This document shows, piece by piece, positions 1 to 7,374 of a DNA stretch of 32,327 bases (position 1 is its first letter; each line of letters starts with the position of its first letter). The DNA lies in contig VGSF01000055.1 in NCBI GenBank assembly GCA_016875165.1, positions 1-32,327 of the forward strand, given 5' to 3'. A model generated the notes under the pieces. That model had not been told where the DNA came from, ran no database searches, and worked only from the letters and a program-made list of their open reading frames with translations. Source of the DNA: Deltaproteobacteria bacterium. GTDB lineage: Bacteria > Desulfobacterota > SM23-61. The position numbers were made by a program, and so were the translations under genes.

Positions 1-37
1 GCATGGCTTGTGCGAAGATTGTACGACCTCGATTCAT
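1..37 (-). CDS. IS4-like transposase, N-terminal fragment cut by window edge
   Basis: Reading the minus strand, an AGGAGG ribosome binding site (44-49) lies 6 nt before an ATG at 35-37. The visible codons give MNRGRTIFAQAM and run off the window. I recognise this as the usual N-terminus of IS4-family transposases carrying a DUF4372-type N-terminal domain. That match is from memory of the family, not from an alignment, and only 12 residues are visible. The rest of the element lies to the left. The AT-rich stretch after the start should hold its right inverted repeat, but I cannot define it. Confidence 0.65.
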   Translation of the reverse strand, partial: MNRGRTIFAQAM

Positions 38-269
38 TGGCCACCTCCTTTTTTAGGGGAGTATAGCCTTTTTCAAAATTCAAATCGTTCCCGTACAAAA
101 TATTGCAATTATCCAATGAAGTCATAGCGTTTTATGTTATGTTAAAATTTTTATTTGGACAGTAGTGAGAGGAGAAGTATACCCAAAAAACTAACGTGAA
201 TAAAAGCCTGAAGGTTCCGCAGAACTTGCGGTCTGGAATAGGTGGCCCCGAGGCTGATTTCGGGCTTCA
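38..269. other. Intergenic stretch between transposase start and glgB end
   Basis: This stretch is AT-rich for its first 170 bases and then turns GC-rich towards the glgB stop. It presumably contains the insertion sequence end, perhaps near TTTGGACAGTAGTG at about 154-167, but no second copy is present to confirm this. A short inverted repeat, CCCGA...TCGGG at about 248-265, could serve as a weak terminator for glgB. No ORF here looks like a gene. Confidence 0.4.
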
Positions 270-2204
270 CTACCTTTCCCCTTCACTCTTGAAAAAGACA
301 GCAGCCAAAGGAGGCAGGGTCAGGGTGAGCATGTATGGGCGGCCATGGAAGGAAACCGGGGCTGTTTCCGCCCCACCCATGTTTCCCTGGCCGCTACCAC
401 CGTATTCCCTGGCGTCGCTGTTAAGGATTTCTTTCCAAAAGCCACCCCGAGGCGCTCCCACCCGGTAGTTGGGGCGTGGTACAGGGGTGAAGTTGCAGAC
501 AATCAGCAATAGGTCATCTGCAGACCGGCCCTTGCGGAGCAGGCTGATGGTGCTGCTATCGTTGTCGTTGCAATCGATCCACTCAAACCCGGCAGGTTCG
601 AAATCCATCTCATGGAGAGCCGGTTCATCTCGGTAGATTCGGTTCAGATCCTGCACCCACTTCTGCAGACCGGCGTGAGGTCCGCACTGAAGCAGTCGCC
701 AGTCCAGACTCTTTTCGTGGCACCACTCATGCCACTGCCCGAATTCTCCGCCCATGAAGATCAGCTTCTTGGCCGGTTGGGCGTACATATAGCCATAAAG
801 CAGCCGCAGGTTGGCAAACTTCTGCCAGTCATCCCCGGGCATCTTTCCTAAGAGCGACCCTTTTCCGTGAACAACCTCGTCATGGGAAAGCGGGAGGATA
901 AAGTTTTCATGGAAGGCGTACAGCATCCGGAAGGTCAACAGGTTGTGTTGATATTTTCTGTATAGCGGGTCTTTGGACATATATTTCAGGGTGTCGTGCA
1001 TCCAGCCCATATCCCATTTCATTCCGAAACCCAGCCCCCCGACATAGGCGGGCCGGGAGACCATGGGCCAGGAAGTGGACTCTTCGGCGATTGTCTGAAC
1101 ATGCGGATGGTTTCTATAGACTTCCTCATTGAACCGGCGCAAAAAGGAGATGGCCTCCAGGTCCTCCCGGCCCCCGTACTGATTAGGAATCCATTCTCCT
1201 TCCTTGCGGGAATAATCCAGATAGAGCATGGAGGCCACGGCATCCACCCGCAGACCGTCGGCGTGGTAGGCCTGCAACCAGTAGAGGGCGCTGCTTATGA
1301 GAAAGCTGCGTATTTCATTTCGGCCATAATTAAAGATGAAGCTATCCCAATCCTGGTGAATTCCTTTTTGAGGATTGGCATGTTCGAAGAGGTGGGTTCC
1401 ATCGAAAAATCCCAGCCCATGTTCATCATTGGGAAAGTGCGAAGGGACCCAATCCAGGATTACGCCAATGCCCTCCTGATGTAATCGGTCTATTAGATAC
1501 ATGAAATCCTGGGGAGTCCCATAACGGCTGGTGGGAGCGAAATAACCTGTGCTCTGGTAACCCCACGAGCCGTAGAAAGGATGCTCCATGACCGGCAGAA
1601 ACTCCACGTGGGTGAATCCCATGCTTTTGACATACTCGGCCAGCTTGCGGCCAATTTCCCGGTAGGTCAACGGGCGATTCCCCTCCTCATGGACTCGCAT
1701 CCAGGAGCCTAAATGCAGTTCGTAGATGGCCAGAGGGGCTGTGCGGGAATTATGGCCGGCTCTCTTTTGCATCCATTCTCCGTCTTCCCAGATATATTCT
1801 AAATCCCACACCACCGAGGCGGTTTTGGGTGGCACTTCATTGAAAAAAGAGAAGGGGTCAGTTTTATCCACGCGGTAGCCCTTGTACCGGGACTTGATGT
1901 GATACTTGTAATGAGTCCCCCTTTCCACCCCGGGAATAAAGCCCTCCCAGATTCCCGACCGACCTCTGGAGCCCAGCGGGTGGCTCGATTTGTTCCACCC
2001 GTTGAAATCTCCGGTTACGAATACCTGCTCAGCATCAGGCGCCCAAACGGCAAAATAAGTCCCTTCCAGGCCTTCCCTTTTAAGTCTGTGCGCTCCTAAT
2101 TTTTCGTAGAGGCGAAAATGACTTCCCTGGTTGAAGAGGAAAAGATCATCTTCGCTTAATAGGGTGATGTGGTAGATTACTTCTTCTTTAGTTTTTTGCT
2201 TCAT
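270..2204 (-). CDS. glgB: 1,4-alpha-glucan branching enzyme (GH13)
   Basis: GlgB cuts alpha-1,4 glucan chains and rejoins them through alpha-1,6 links, making the branches of glycogen. The 644-aa protein has an N-terminal CBM48-type region (about residues 25-130, with [11 protein letters not shown] and GDFNGW), then a GH13 barrel. The catalytic nucleophile is D321 in GLRVDAV, the acid/base is E374 in TIAEES, and D442 lies in [12 protein letters not shown]. Length is normal for the family. The start is supported by AAGGAGG four bases before the ATG. It lies 85 bp downstream of malQ on the same strand, so the two are probably co-transcribed for glycogen and maltodextrin metabolism. No glgA, glgC or glgP is in the window. 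Confidence 0.96.
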   Translation of the reverse strand: MKQKTKEEVIYHITLLSEDDLFLFNQGSHFRLYEKLGAHRLKREGLEGTYFAVWAPDAEQVFVTGDFNGWNKSSHPLGSRGRSGIWEGFIPGVERGTHYKYHIKSRYKGYRVDKTDPFSFFNEVPPKTASVVWDLEYIWEDGEWMQKRAGHNSRTAPLAIYELHLGSWMRVHEEGNRPLTYREIGRKLAEYVKSMGFTHVEFLPVMEHPFYGSWGYQSTGYFAPTSRYGTPQDFMYLIDRLHQEGIGVILDWVPSHFPNDEHGLGFFDGTHLFEHANPQKGIHQDWDSFIFNYGRNEIRSFLISSALYWLQAYHADGLRVDAVASMLYLDYSRKEGEWIPNQYGGREDLEAISFLRRFNEEVYRNHPHVQTIAEESTSWPMVSRPAYVGGLGFGMKWDMGWMHDTLKYMSKDPLYRKYQHNLLTFRMLYAFHENFILPLSHDEVVHGKGSLLGKMPGDDWQKFANLRLLYGYMYAQPAKKLIFMGGEFGQWHEWCHEKSLDWRLLQCGPHAGLQKWVQDLNRIYRDEPALHEMDFEPAGFEWIDCNDNDSSTISLLRKGRSADDLLLIVCNFTPVPRPNYRVGAPRGGFWKEILNSDAREYGGSGQGNMGGAETAPVSFHGRPYMLTLTLPPLAAVFFKSEGER

Positions 2205-2289
2205 CCAACCTCCTTATTCCCGAAAGGTGGTTTCATGGCCCGGCAAGTTAAAATTTTCGTAAGCCAAAGATTCAGGAAGAGTTCAAAAC

Positions 2290-3795
2290 TCAGCCGGTTC
2301 GACTCCTGCCGTAAATTTCCGTCATCTCCCGGAGCTTTTCGGCCACACCGGGTGTTAGCCCCTCTGATAAAAGACGGTACTCCCAATTGCCTTGAACGGT
2401 TGCGGGGCGATTCATCCTGGCCTCCTCTCCCAGGCCCAGAATATCCTGGATGGGAAAGATAACCGTATTGGCCGCCGACATAATGAGCAACCGGATCAGT
2501 TCCTGCGGAAGTTTCATTGTGGGGACTTCGCGTCCCAGGTAACGGAAGAGCCTCCTTTTATCCTCTGGTTTTGCCTCCTTTTCGAACCACCCCTTGATCG
2601 TATTATTATCATGAGTCCCGGTGTAGGCTACGCAATTTCTCGGAAGGTTATGCGGGAGGTAAGGATTCGTAGAGAGGTCGTCGCCAAAGGCAAAAAGCAG
2701 CACTTTCATACCCGTAAGCCTGAAATGATTCATGACTTCCCGGACATCCGGAGTGATGGTTCCCAGATCCTCGGCAATGATCGGTAAATGGGGGAACTTT
2801 TTTGCCAGGTGATTTAAAAAGTCCATGGCCGGCGCTTCCACCCACTTCCCATTCATGGCGGTTTTTGCCGTTGCTGAAACCTCCCAATAGGCCACCAGTC
2901 CTCGAAAATGATCGATCCTTACCAAATCAAACAATTTTAAATTGTGAGCTATTCGCTTGATCCACCAGGTATATCCGCTCGCTTTCATTACCTCCCATCT
3001 ATAAAGGGGGTTGCCCCAGAGCTGGCCGGTGGCGCTGAAGTAATCGGGGGGCACGCCAGCCACAGCATCGGGCTTCTTGCGGTCGTCCAGCTTGAAAAAT
3101 TCAGGGTGAACCCACAAGTCCGAGCTATCATAGTCAACGTAAATTGGGATGTCTCCAATAATTTGAATCCCGTTTTTATTGCAGTAATCTTTAAGCTGAG
3201 TCCATTGTTTGAAAAAAACATATTGCAAGAACTTGGTCATGTTCACTGAGGGAGAAAGGTCTTGCCGCGCTGCTTGCAAATCCTCGGGGTGTCTATCCCG
3301 CAGGCCAGGGGGCCATTCACTCCATACTTTTCCGCCGAAGTGAGCTTTGAGAGCCGTAAAAAGAGCGAAGTCATCCAGCCAGGGAGAACGCTCCAAACAA
3401 AATGTCTCATATTCCCCATTTTTCCCTTTGCTCTGGAAATGTCCGAAGGCGCGGGACCAAAGCCCCGCCTTGTAATCAAGCGCCCGCCGATAATCAACTC
3501 TTTCCATTGGGAATTCCGGATAAGAATTAAGATCGGCTGGGGAAAGCAGATCCTCCTTAAGTAAAATATCAGGGCTGATTAGCAGCGGATTTCCAGCAAA
3601 GGCAGAAGTACTGTGATAGGGAGAGTTGCAATGGATGGGCTCGGTTGGATTTAAAGGAAGAATCTGCCAAAAACTCTGTTTGGTTTCTGCGAGAAAATCA
3701 ATGAAACGATAAGCTAAAGGCCCCATGTCCCCAATGCCAAAGGGGGAAGGCAAAGAAGTCAGGTGGAGAAGGATACCGCTTCCCCTTCTTTTCAT
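2290..3795 (-). CDS. malQ: 4-alpha-glucanotransferase (amylomaltase, GH77)
   Basis: MalQ disproportionates maltodextrins, transferring glucan segments between chains and releasing glucose. The 501-aa product begins with the typical RGSGILLHLTSLPSPFGIGD and carries the three GH77 catalytic acids: D295 in LVRIDHFRG, E342 in IIAEDLG and D396 in TGTHDNNT. Length matches short bacterial amylomaltases. A GAGGAG ribosome binding site lies a few bases before the ATG. It is the upstream gene of a malQ-glgB pair on the minus strand. The 5' side is a 570-bp gene-free region full of small repeats, so its promoter must lie within or beyond them. Confidence 0.96.
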   Translation of the reverse strand: MKRRGSGILLHLTSLPSPFGIGDMGPLAYRFIDFLAETKQSFWQILPLNPTEPIHCNSPYHSTSAFAGNPLLISPDILLKEDLLSPADLNSYPEFPMERVDYRRALDYKAGLWSRAFGHFQSKGKNGEYETFCLERSPWLDDFALFTALKAHFGGKVWSEWPPGLRDRHPEDLQAARQDLSPSVNMTKFLQYVFFKQWTQLKDYCNKNGIQIIGDIPIYVDYDSSDLWVHPEFFKLDDRKKPDAVAGVPPDYFSATGQLWGNPLYRWEVMKASGYTWWIKRIAHNLKLFDLVRIDHFRGLVAYWEVSATAKTAMNGKWVEAPAMDFLNHLAKKFPHLPIIAEDLGTITPDVREVMNHFRLTGMKVLLFAFGDDLSTNPYLPHNLPRNCVAYTGTHDNNTIKGWFEKEAKPEDKRRLFRYLGREVPTMKLPQELIRLLIMSAANTVIFPIQDILGLGEEARMNRPATVQGNWEYRLLSEGLTPGVAEKLREMTEIYGRSRTG

Positions 3796-3862
3796 TTATT
3801 CTCCTCTTTTAAAAAATATTTTTATCCAATATCCGGAAACATCTCCTATTTCCAAACTTCGA

Positions 3863-3902
3863 TCCCCCTCACCCCAACCCTCTCCCGCAAGGGGAGAGGG
3901 GG
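3863..3902. repeat. CTC-rich dispersed repeat with hairpin upstream of malQ
   Basis: The bases CCCTCTCCC at 3878-3886 pair with GGGAGAGGG at 3892-3900 across a GCAAG loop, giving a strong 9-bp hairpin within a CTCACCCCAACCCTCTCCC context. This sequence type is a very common dispersed repeat in many bacterial genomes (general knowledge). It lies in the region 5' of malQ and could affect its leader only if transcription starts upstream of it. Confidence 0.6.
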
Positions 3903-3920
3903 TTTCCGGATGAGAACTAG

Positions 3921-4050
3921 ATTATCGATTCCTAATTATCATATCAATCAGGTCAATGCTGCATGTGCGACAACAACTTGATCCATTTTGTATTTCCACT
4001 TGAAAATTACAGGCATTTGATTCACCTCGTCGATGTTAGGAATCGATAAT
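3921..4050. repeat. Small inverted-repeat element (15-bp perfect ends)
   Basis: ATTATCGATTCCTAA at 3921-3935 is repeated as its exact reverse complement at 4036-4050, enclosing 100 bp without coding capacity. The termini make this look like a 130-bp MITE-like insertion or remnant. No target-site duplication is obvious and no second copy occurs in the window, so mobility is inference. Confidence 0.5.
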
Positions 4051-4367
4051 ATAGATCTTCCCTTCTGCGCAAAATATACGTAACGAGAGCACGTAAGAGT
4101 GGATGTTTGCATAAAAATTGGGACGCGGTCCTTGCCTAATATTTTATGAGGTTGAGAAATCTTTGCCGTTCCAGATCATAATCTAATATTAGTCTCTTCC
4201 CAATCTCGCGCGCCGATGATCACAGGGAGCAGGCTTCCTTTAAAATCTTGCCTGGCTTAGCGGGGGTTTTCGCCTCCGGTAGGTTATGCCATTCATATAG
4301 AGGATATTAACCTTGTCAACACCGCCCCCTAATTTTTCCACAAGCCGCAGGGTTCTCTTTTTAAAGC
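4051..4367. other. Non-coding stretch, nothing recognised
   Basis: No convincing ORF lies between the inverted-repeat element and the end of the first toxin-antitoxin module. A weak hairpin (CAGGC...GCCTG near 4231-4255) and a GC-rich patch follow, but they match no RNA family I know. I compared them by eye with SRP RNA, tmRNA, 6S and common riboswitch signatures and saw no fit. Confidence 0.3.
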
Positions 4368-4622
4368 TTACGCTGCGCCTTCCCGCATACCTTTGATGAT
4401 TAGCATCCTGGCATAACTCGTAGGGGGGAGGCCTTCTTTCTCTGCTCGTTCCTTTAGTTTTTGAATAATTTTGGGTTCGAGCCTTAAAGACAGAACCTCC
4501 TTCTTCGGACGTACAAAAACCACGTTTTTGGTTACCTCGAAATCATCGTGATAATCCGTTGAGTCATGAGTAGCCCAAAATTCTCTTTCTTCTCTTATAT
4601 TTTTAAATTTCGGAACCTTCAT
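4368..4622 (-). CDS. CopG/BrnA-type antitoxin partner of BrnT
   Basis: This 84-aa protein has an N-terminal half with KNIREEREFWATHDSTDY, as in CopG-family antitoxins paired with BrnT-like toxins. Its C-terminal ribbon-helix-helix-like region (about residues 43-80) contains LSLRLEPKIIQKLKERAEKEGLPPT in outline. It probably binds the toxin through one half and operator DNA through the other. Its ATG overlaps the stop of the upstream brnT-like gene by 4 bp, so the two are translationally coupled with toxin first, as is usual for brnTA. Family assignment is firm; the exact subfamily is not. Confidence 0.82.
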   Translation of the reverse strand: MKVPKFKNIREEREFWATHDSTDYHDDFEVTKNVVFVRPKKEVLSLRLEPKIIQKLKERAEKEGLPPTSYARMLIIKGMREGAA

Positions 4623-4894
4623 TTCTTCCTCCTCTTATAGAATTGTTTTTCTGTTTTGCTCATATCGCGAGCTGTGATTATTTTTGTCCTCCGGTATCTG
4701 CTAACCCACACGATAAATAAGAGCCGACCTCCATTCGTTCTTCCATAAGTAAGATATCTACCCTCTCTACCCCGCATAATAACGGGTGCGTCTACGTCAT
4801 TAAACAGTACCTGCTCAACTTCTTCTGGTGTAACGGAATGCTCAAAAATATGATCAACCGTCTCCTGATCCCATGAGATTCTCTCTATTTTCAT
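4619..4894 (-). CDS. brnT: BrnT-family ribonuclease toxin
   Basis: This 91-aa protein matches the BrnT fold: an early W-x-x-E segment (ISWDQETVDHIFEHSVTPEEVEQVL), a central GREGRYLTYGRTNGGRLLFIVW strand pair in outline, and a C-terminal ITARDMSKTEKQFYKRRKK. BrnT toxins are small RelE-like RNases that arrest translation and are neutralised by BrnA-type partners. The conserved C-terminal arginine in ARDMS and the tyrosine near the end are present. A GAAGGG Shine-Dalgarno precedes the ATG. It is first in a two-gene operon with the overlapping antitoxin gene and has a plausible sigma-70 promoter just upstream. Confidence 0.86.
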   Translation of the reverse strand: MKIERISWDQETVDHIFEHSVTPEEVEQVLFNDVDAPVIMRGREGRYLTYGRTNGGRLLFIVWVSRYRRTKIITARDMSKTEKQFYKRRKK

Positions 4895-4914
4895 CAGCCC
4901 TTCATCCTGTTAAA

Positions 4915-4943
4915 AGTGTAATACATATTTAATCGATGGTCAA
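4915..4943 (-). promoter_or_regulatory. Putative sigma-70 promoter of first brnT module
   Basis: On the minus strand, TTGACC (4938-4943) and TACACT (4915-4920) are separated by exactly 17 bases, about 20 bases before the brnT start. The boxes match consensus at 5/6 and 4/6 positions. Position and spacing fit, but this is a sequence match only. Confidence 0.5.
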
Positions 4944-4996
4944 CCCAAAAATCCCAAGCTAATCCATTTCAATCTTTGAAAGCAAAATGGAAAAGA

Positions 4997-5081
4997 GGAA
5001 CGTTCGTGCAGAATGTGCTTAACGGCCCTCCTATGGTTAAATCCATCGAGAAAAATTATCCAATTTCTGCGCGAACGTCCC
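4997..5081. repeat. 85-bp palindromic repeat, copy 1 (toxin-antitoxin island)
   Basis: The unit starts GGAACGTTCGTGCAGAA and ends TTTCTGCGCGAACGTCC, so its ends are inverted repeats of about 16 bp with few mismatches. It recurs in the same orientation at 6212-6294 with over 85% identity by eye. Between the ends is a conserved non-coding core including GCTTAACGGCCCTCCTATGG. Each copy lies just upstream of a minus-strand toxin-antitoxin operon or in the gap between them. Nature unknown; MITE or transposon-end remnant is the likeliest class. Confidence 0.65.
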
Positions 5082-5144
5082 CCCCTTTCCCATAAAGCCG
5101 CTCTTTTGTCTATATTGACGATGTGGACCAAGCAAAAAGAAAAA

Positions 5145-5382
5145 TACTTTATTACGATTGCCTGACCCCATTCTCATTCTTTGACCCCATTCTTACAATG
5201 ACATAAGGCACCTCCTTAGGTTAAAATTGAACTTCTTTCCTAAGCATATCAGGAAGGTGTTTCTCCTGCTATGCTCAGGGGGTGCCTTTTATATGATTAT
5301 CAGGCTACGGTAATAAGGTATCATGATGGTGGGAAAATTTACCCGTAATTCCAAAAATACTTTATTTCCGTTGCCTAACCCC
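5145..5382. repeat. 25-bp imperfect direct repeats flanking a folded segment
   Basis: Bases 5145-5169 and 5358-5382 share 21 of 25 positions (both start TACTTTATT and contain TTGCCT-ACCCC). They bracket about 190 bp that contains the three-armed element at 5205-5288 and no gene. The arrangement suggests a duplicated flank or the ends of a degenerate insertion. Confidence 0.45.
5205..5288. repeat. Three-armed (cloverleaf-like) palindromic element
   Basis: An outer stem pairs 5205-5215 (AAGGCACCTCC) with 5278-5288, with one mismatch. Inside are two arms: CTTAGG 5215-5220 with CCTAAG 5239-5244, and GCATATCAGGA 5244-5254 with TCCTGCTATGC 5264-5274, the latter with one mismatch. The three stems nearly fill the 84 bases. 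No RNA family is recognised. It could be a structured RNA, a REP-like element or a mobile-element end. Confidence 0.5.
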
Positions 5383-5402
5383 CAAATCCCCTTACTTATG
5401 AA

Positions 5403-5696
5403 TTATCCTTCGACAAGACCCAGCTCTTTCCGAATATTCTCCGACAACCAGTGGCGAACCAGTGTCTGATAGGGAATGGACTTCATCGTGGCTAATTTTC
5501 GGACCATTTTAACCTGGAGCGGATCCATTTTAATGGTAACATTCTGAAGCTTTCTCTTTCGACTTCTGGAAAGGATTTCTCGTAGGACCTGATCGTCGAG
5601 GCTGACTTCCACAGGTTCTTCTGTGATTTGATTGAGAAGGTCTGTCTGGTCATAATAATCGGCCCATTTTTTCGTCTTTTGTTTTTCCTTTTTCAT
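5403..5696 (-). CDS. Antitoxin partner of second BrnT module
   Basis: This 97-aa, lysine-rich protein starts KKEKQKTKKWADYYDQTDLL and ends in an arginine/leucine helical region with QNVTIKMDPLQVKMVRKLA and IPYQTLVRHWLSENIRKELG. The DPLQV...IPYQTLVR pattern is typical of CopG/BrnA-like ribbon-helix-helix antitoxins that follow BrnT. Its start lies 5 bp after the toxin stop on the minus strand. It presumably neutralises the toxin and represses the operon, plausibly at the palindrome at 5990-6006. The sequence is not close to the antitoxin at 4368, so the two modules are not recent duplicates. Confidence 0.8.
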   Translation of the reverse strand: MKKEKQKTKKWADYYDQTDLLNQITEEPVEVSLDDQVLREILSRSRKRKLQNVTIKMDPLQVKMVRKLATMKSIPYQTLVRHWLSENIRKELGLVEG

Positions 5697-5701
5697 AATT
5701 T

Positions 5702-5974
5702 TTACCTGCGCTGCTTTTTATAATATTGAATTTCTGATCGCCTCATATCCCAACCTGTAATAGGCCGGACGGTTCCCTTACCCTTCCATTCGAAGATAAT
5801 AGTCAAATATCTTCCAACGCTGGTGGGACCAAAGGCCACATAATGTCCTTTCTTCGTTCGTCTAAACAGAGGCCTGTTCGCAAAAACCTCTTCGGCTTCT
5901 TCCGGTTCGATCCCATGCCTGAGTTCGAAATGTAGGGCATTCCCTTCGTCCCATTCAAAATCCGAAATTTGCAA
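5702..5974 (-). CDS. brnT: BrnT-family toxin, second module
   Basis: This 90-aa protein has the BrnT signature: FEWDEGNALHFELRHGIEPEEAEEVF near the N-terminus, then GHYVAFGPTSVGRYLTIIF, then a C-terminal RPITGWDMRRSEIQYYKKQRR. It is predicted to be an RNase toxin of the RelE-like superfold. The in-frame start is TTG at 5972-5974 (reading minus), preceded at short spacing by GGGGG. No in-frame ATG lies nearby, so a TTG start is likely. It is first in the operon with the downstream antitoxin and has its own promoter and palindromic operator. It differs clearly from the 4619-4894 toxin. Confidence 0.83.
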   Translation of the reverse strand: MQISDFEWDEGNALHFELRHGIEPEEAEEVFANRPLFRRTKKGHYVAFGPTSVGRYLTIIFEWKGKGTVRPITGWDMRRSEIQYYKKQRR

Positions 5975-5989
5975 TTTTTACCCCCAGAA

Positions 5990-6006
5990 GTCATACATAG
6001 TATGAC
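5990..6006. promoter_or_regulatory. Perfect palindromic operator at second brnT module
   Basis: GTCATAC and GTATGAC form a perfect 7-bp palindrome around a 3-bp centre. It overlaps the -10 box of the putative promoter, 16 bases upstream of the brnT start codon. Antitoxins of this class usually autorepress at such a site, so this is the likely operator. Function is inferred from position. Confidence 0.6.
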
Positions 6007-6028
6007 ATTTGCGAAAAAAAATTGTCAA
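5999..6028 (-). promoter_or_regulatory. Sigma-70 promoter of second brnT module
   Basis: On the minus strand TTGACA (6023-6028) and CATACT (5999-6004) are 18 bases apart. The -35 box is a perfect match. The -10 box lies in the palindromic operator at 5990-6006. Confidence 0.6.
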
Positions 6029-6066
6029 GCTCTTATTGTGAGAGCTCTGAAAAACCCACTTTTCTG

Positions 6067-6143
6067 TAATTCCCGCGAAAGCGGTCCGCCTCAGGCGGAC
6101 AGAAGACCTTGAAAATACTGGATTCCTGCTTTCGCAGGAATGA
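6067..6143. repeat. Small inverted repeat of the 'TCATTCCNGCGAAAGC' type
   Basis: TAATTCCCGCGAAAGC at 6067-6082 faces GCTTTCGCAGGAATGA at 6128-6143, with a second small palindrome (TCCGCCTCAGGCGGA) inside. Sequences with these ends that read '...CTGGATTCC...GAATGAC' are widespread dispersed repeats in Desulfobacterota and neighbours (general knowledge). A related piece occurs at about 22088-22225. Confidence 0.6.
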
Positions 6144-6211
6144 CAAAATTATATCCTTTAGGGCTTTTTCAGCGATCTCCTTGTGGCAGCGCCTCTCGTT
6201 TTGTGAAGAAA

Positions 6212-6294
6212 AGACGTTCGTGCAGAATGTGCTTAACGGCCCTCCTATGGTTAAATCCATCGAGGAAAATTATCCAATTTCTTGGCGGACGTCC
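6212..6294. repeat. 85-bp palindromic repeat, copy 2
   Basis: Second copy of the unit at 4997-5081, same orientation, nearly identical through the core GTGCAGAATGTGCTTAACGG and onwards to TTATCCAATTTCT. It lies between the end of the VapC-like gene and the second brnT module. Its outer inverted ends are slightly decayed (GGCGGACGTCCC instead of GCGAACGTCCC). Confidence 0.65.
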
Positions 6295-6331
6295 CATCTG
6301 CTTCGACATCCCCAAATTATTTTAACTCATG

Positions 6332-6757
6332 TTACGGTTCTTTCCACGGATTGATAATCCTCACTCCTGTATGTTGAAAATCATGTTCATTTCGAGTGAC
6401 AAGACAATAATTCCCCTGAATTGCGATCGCAGCGATGATTGAGTCAATTGCTGTGATTGGTCTTCCCTCGTTTTCTAAACGTCCGGCGAGTTCTCCCCAG
6501 ACCAACATCACTTCTGTCGTGATTTCAAGCATTCTTCCCTGGAATCGGAGCAATAAATCCGCTTCGAGCCATTCTTTGATCGTATCTCTTCGTTTCGAAG
6601 GCGGAAGCTTTTCGATGCCTTTCCGTATCTCACCAATTGTGATGACGGTCAGATAGATCGTGTTGGGGTCGAGACGATCAAGCCATTCCACAACTTTCTT
6701 GCTTGGTTGCTTCGAAATAAGTTCGGAGATAACGTTGGTGTCAAGCACGTAGTTCAT
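6332..6757 (-). CDS. vapC: PIN-domain toxin of a type II module (VapC/FitB-like)
   Basis: This 141-aa PIN-domain protein is a predicted Mg-dependent ribonuclease. The acidic residues expected for the active site are visible: D6 in VLDTNVIS, E43 in IGEIRKG, D105 in TAIDSIIAA and D126 near TRNEHDF. The order and spacing, including the NEHDF end, fit the FitB/VapC branch. Its start overlaps the end of the upstream antitoxin gene by 4 bp (ATGA), indicating coupled translation. It is the second gene of a Phd/YefM-type antitoxin plus PIN toxin operon. Confidence 0.88.
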   Translation of the reverse strand: MNYVLDTNVISELISKQPSKKVVEWLDRLDPNTIYLTVITIGEIRKGIEKLPPSKRRDTIKEWLEADLLLRFQGRMLEITTEVMLVWGELAGRLENEGRPITAIDSIIAAIAIQGNYCLVTRNEHDFQHTGVRIINPWKEP

Positions 6758-7008
6758 AGGGCAATATCTGTTCTCAGACCGCTCTTATCACGCCTAAGAT
6801 CAAGACCTACCTTAGCTATCGGCGACTCACGGAAGAAGTCGGAGATCTTTTTCTGGTTCAGAATCATCTTGCGATATTCCGCATAGGAAAGGACAATTAC
6901 GGTTTCGACACCGCGCTTAGTGATAATCTGCGGGCCGCGCTTGATGGCTTCGTCCACGACCTCGCTGAACTTATTCTTCGCTTCTTGAAGTTGCCATACA
7001 TGTGCCAT
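6754..7008 (-). CDS. Phd/YefM-family antitoxin
   Basis: I place the start at the ATG at 7006-7008 (MAHVWQLQEAKNKFSEVVDEA) because AGGAGG lies at 7015-7020, directly upstream; a longer in-frame extension to 7086 would run through the promoter. The 84-aa product has the Phd/YefM N-terminal DNA-binding domain with RGPQIITKRGVETVIVLS and a variable C-terminal toxin-binding tail. It should bind and neutralise the PIN toxin encoded immediately downstream and repress the operon. Confidence 0.86.
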   Translation of the reverse strand: MAHVWQLQEAKNKFSEVVDEAIKRGPQIITKRGVETVIVLSYAEYRKMILNQKKISDFFRESPIAKVGLDLRRDKSGLRTDIAL

Positions 7009-7035
7009 TGGTGTCCTCCTGTCTAGTCTGTCCAG

Positions 7036-7064
7036 ATTATAATGCGAGTTAAGCAGGGTGTCAA
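7036..7064 (-). promoter_or_regulatory. Consensus sigma-70 promoter of the Phd-PIN operon
   Basis: On the minus strand, TTGACA (7059-7064) and TATAAT (7036-7041) match consensus exactly and are separated by exactly 17 bases. The -10 box lies 27 bases upstream of the antitoxin ATG at 7008. This is the strongest promoter match in the window. An imperfect palindrome (TCTGGACAGACTAGA) between -10 and the ribosome binding site may be the operator. Confidence 0.8.
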
Positions 7065-7130
7065 GCGATCCTTTATGTATACCCAAAGAAAAGTCCGAAT
7101 CCAGCTATACTTCTTATGGACATTGCTAAT

Positions 7131-7300
7131 GATGATAGTTTCGTAAAAAGTCCCGTTTCGTCATTGGGAGGAGTTCCGCCAATGCGGGACGACGAAGCAA
7201 TCCCGTATTTTCAAGGACTTATAAAAACGAGATTGCTTCGTCACGCCCAAGGCTTGACTCGCAATGATTCTTCTGCCGACTTTTTACGAAACCATCAATG
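7131..7300. repeat. CGTAAAAAGTC inverted-repeat element, copy 1
   Basis: GTTTCGTAAAAAGTC at 7138-7152 faces GACTTTTTACGAAAC at 7278-7292 as perfect inverted repeats, and pairing extends imperfectly several bases outwards. The interior holds further inverted pieces (GATTGCTTCGTC, GGGACGACGAAGCAATC) and no gene. Two related elements occur at 7375-7524 and 26471-26653. A dispersed non-coding element of this type is common in Desulfobacterota genomes (general knowledge). Confidence 0.75.
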
Positions 7301-7374
7301 ATCTTTCACCCCAATTTTTATTGACTCAATAAATTTAATCCAGTAAGCTTACGGGAAACACAATCAGTATATGA

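Noticed and set aside
996-1484. 162-aa ORF antisense to glgB
   Set aside because: It is a shadow of a clearly conserved gene and has no recognisable domain or ribosome binding site.
4200-4300. Riboswitch or SRP-like RNA
   Set aside because: Fragments such as GCCTCCGGTAGG resemble parts of known motifs, but the core conserved segments and pairing are missing and no plus-strand gene follows.
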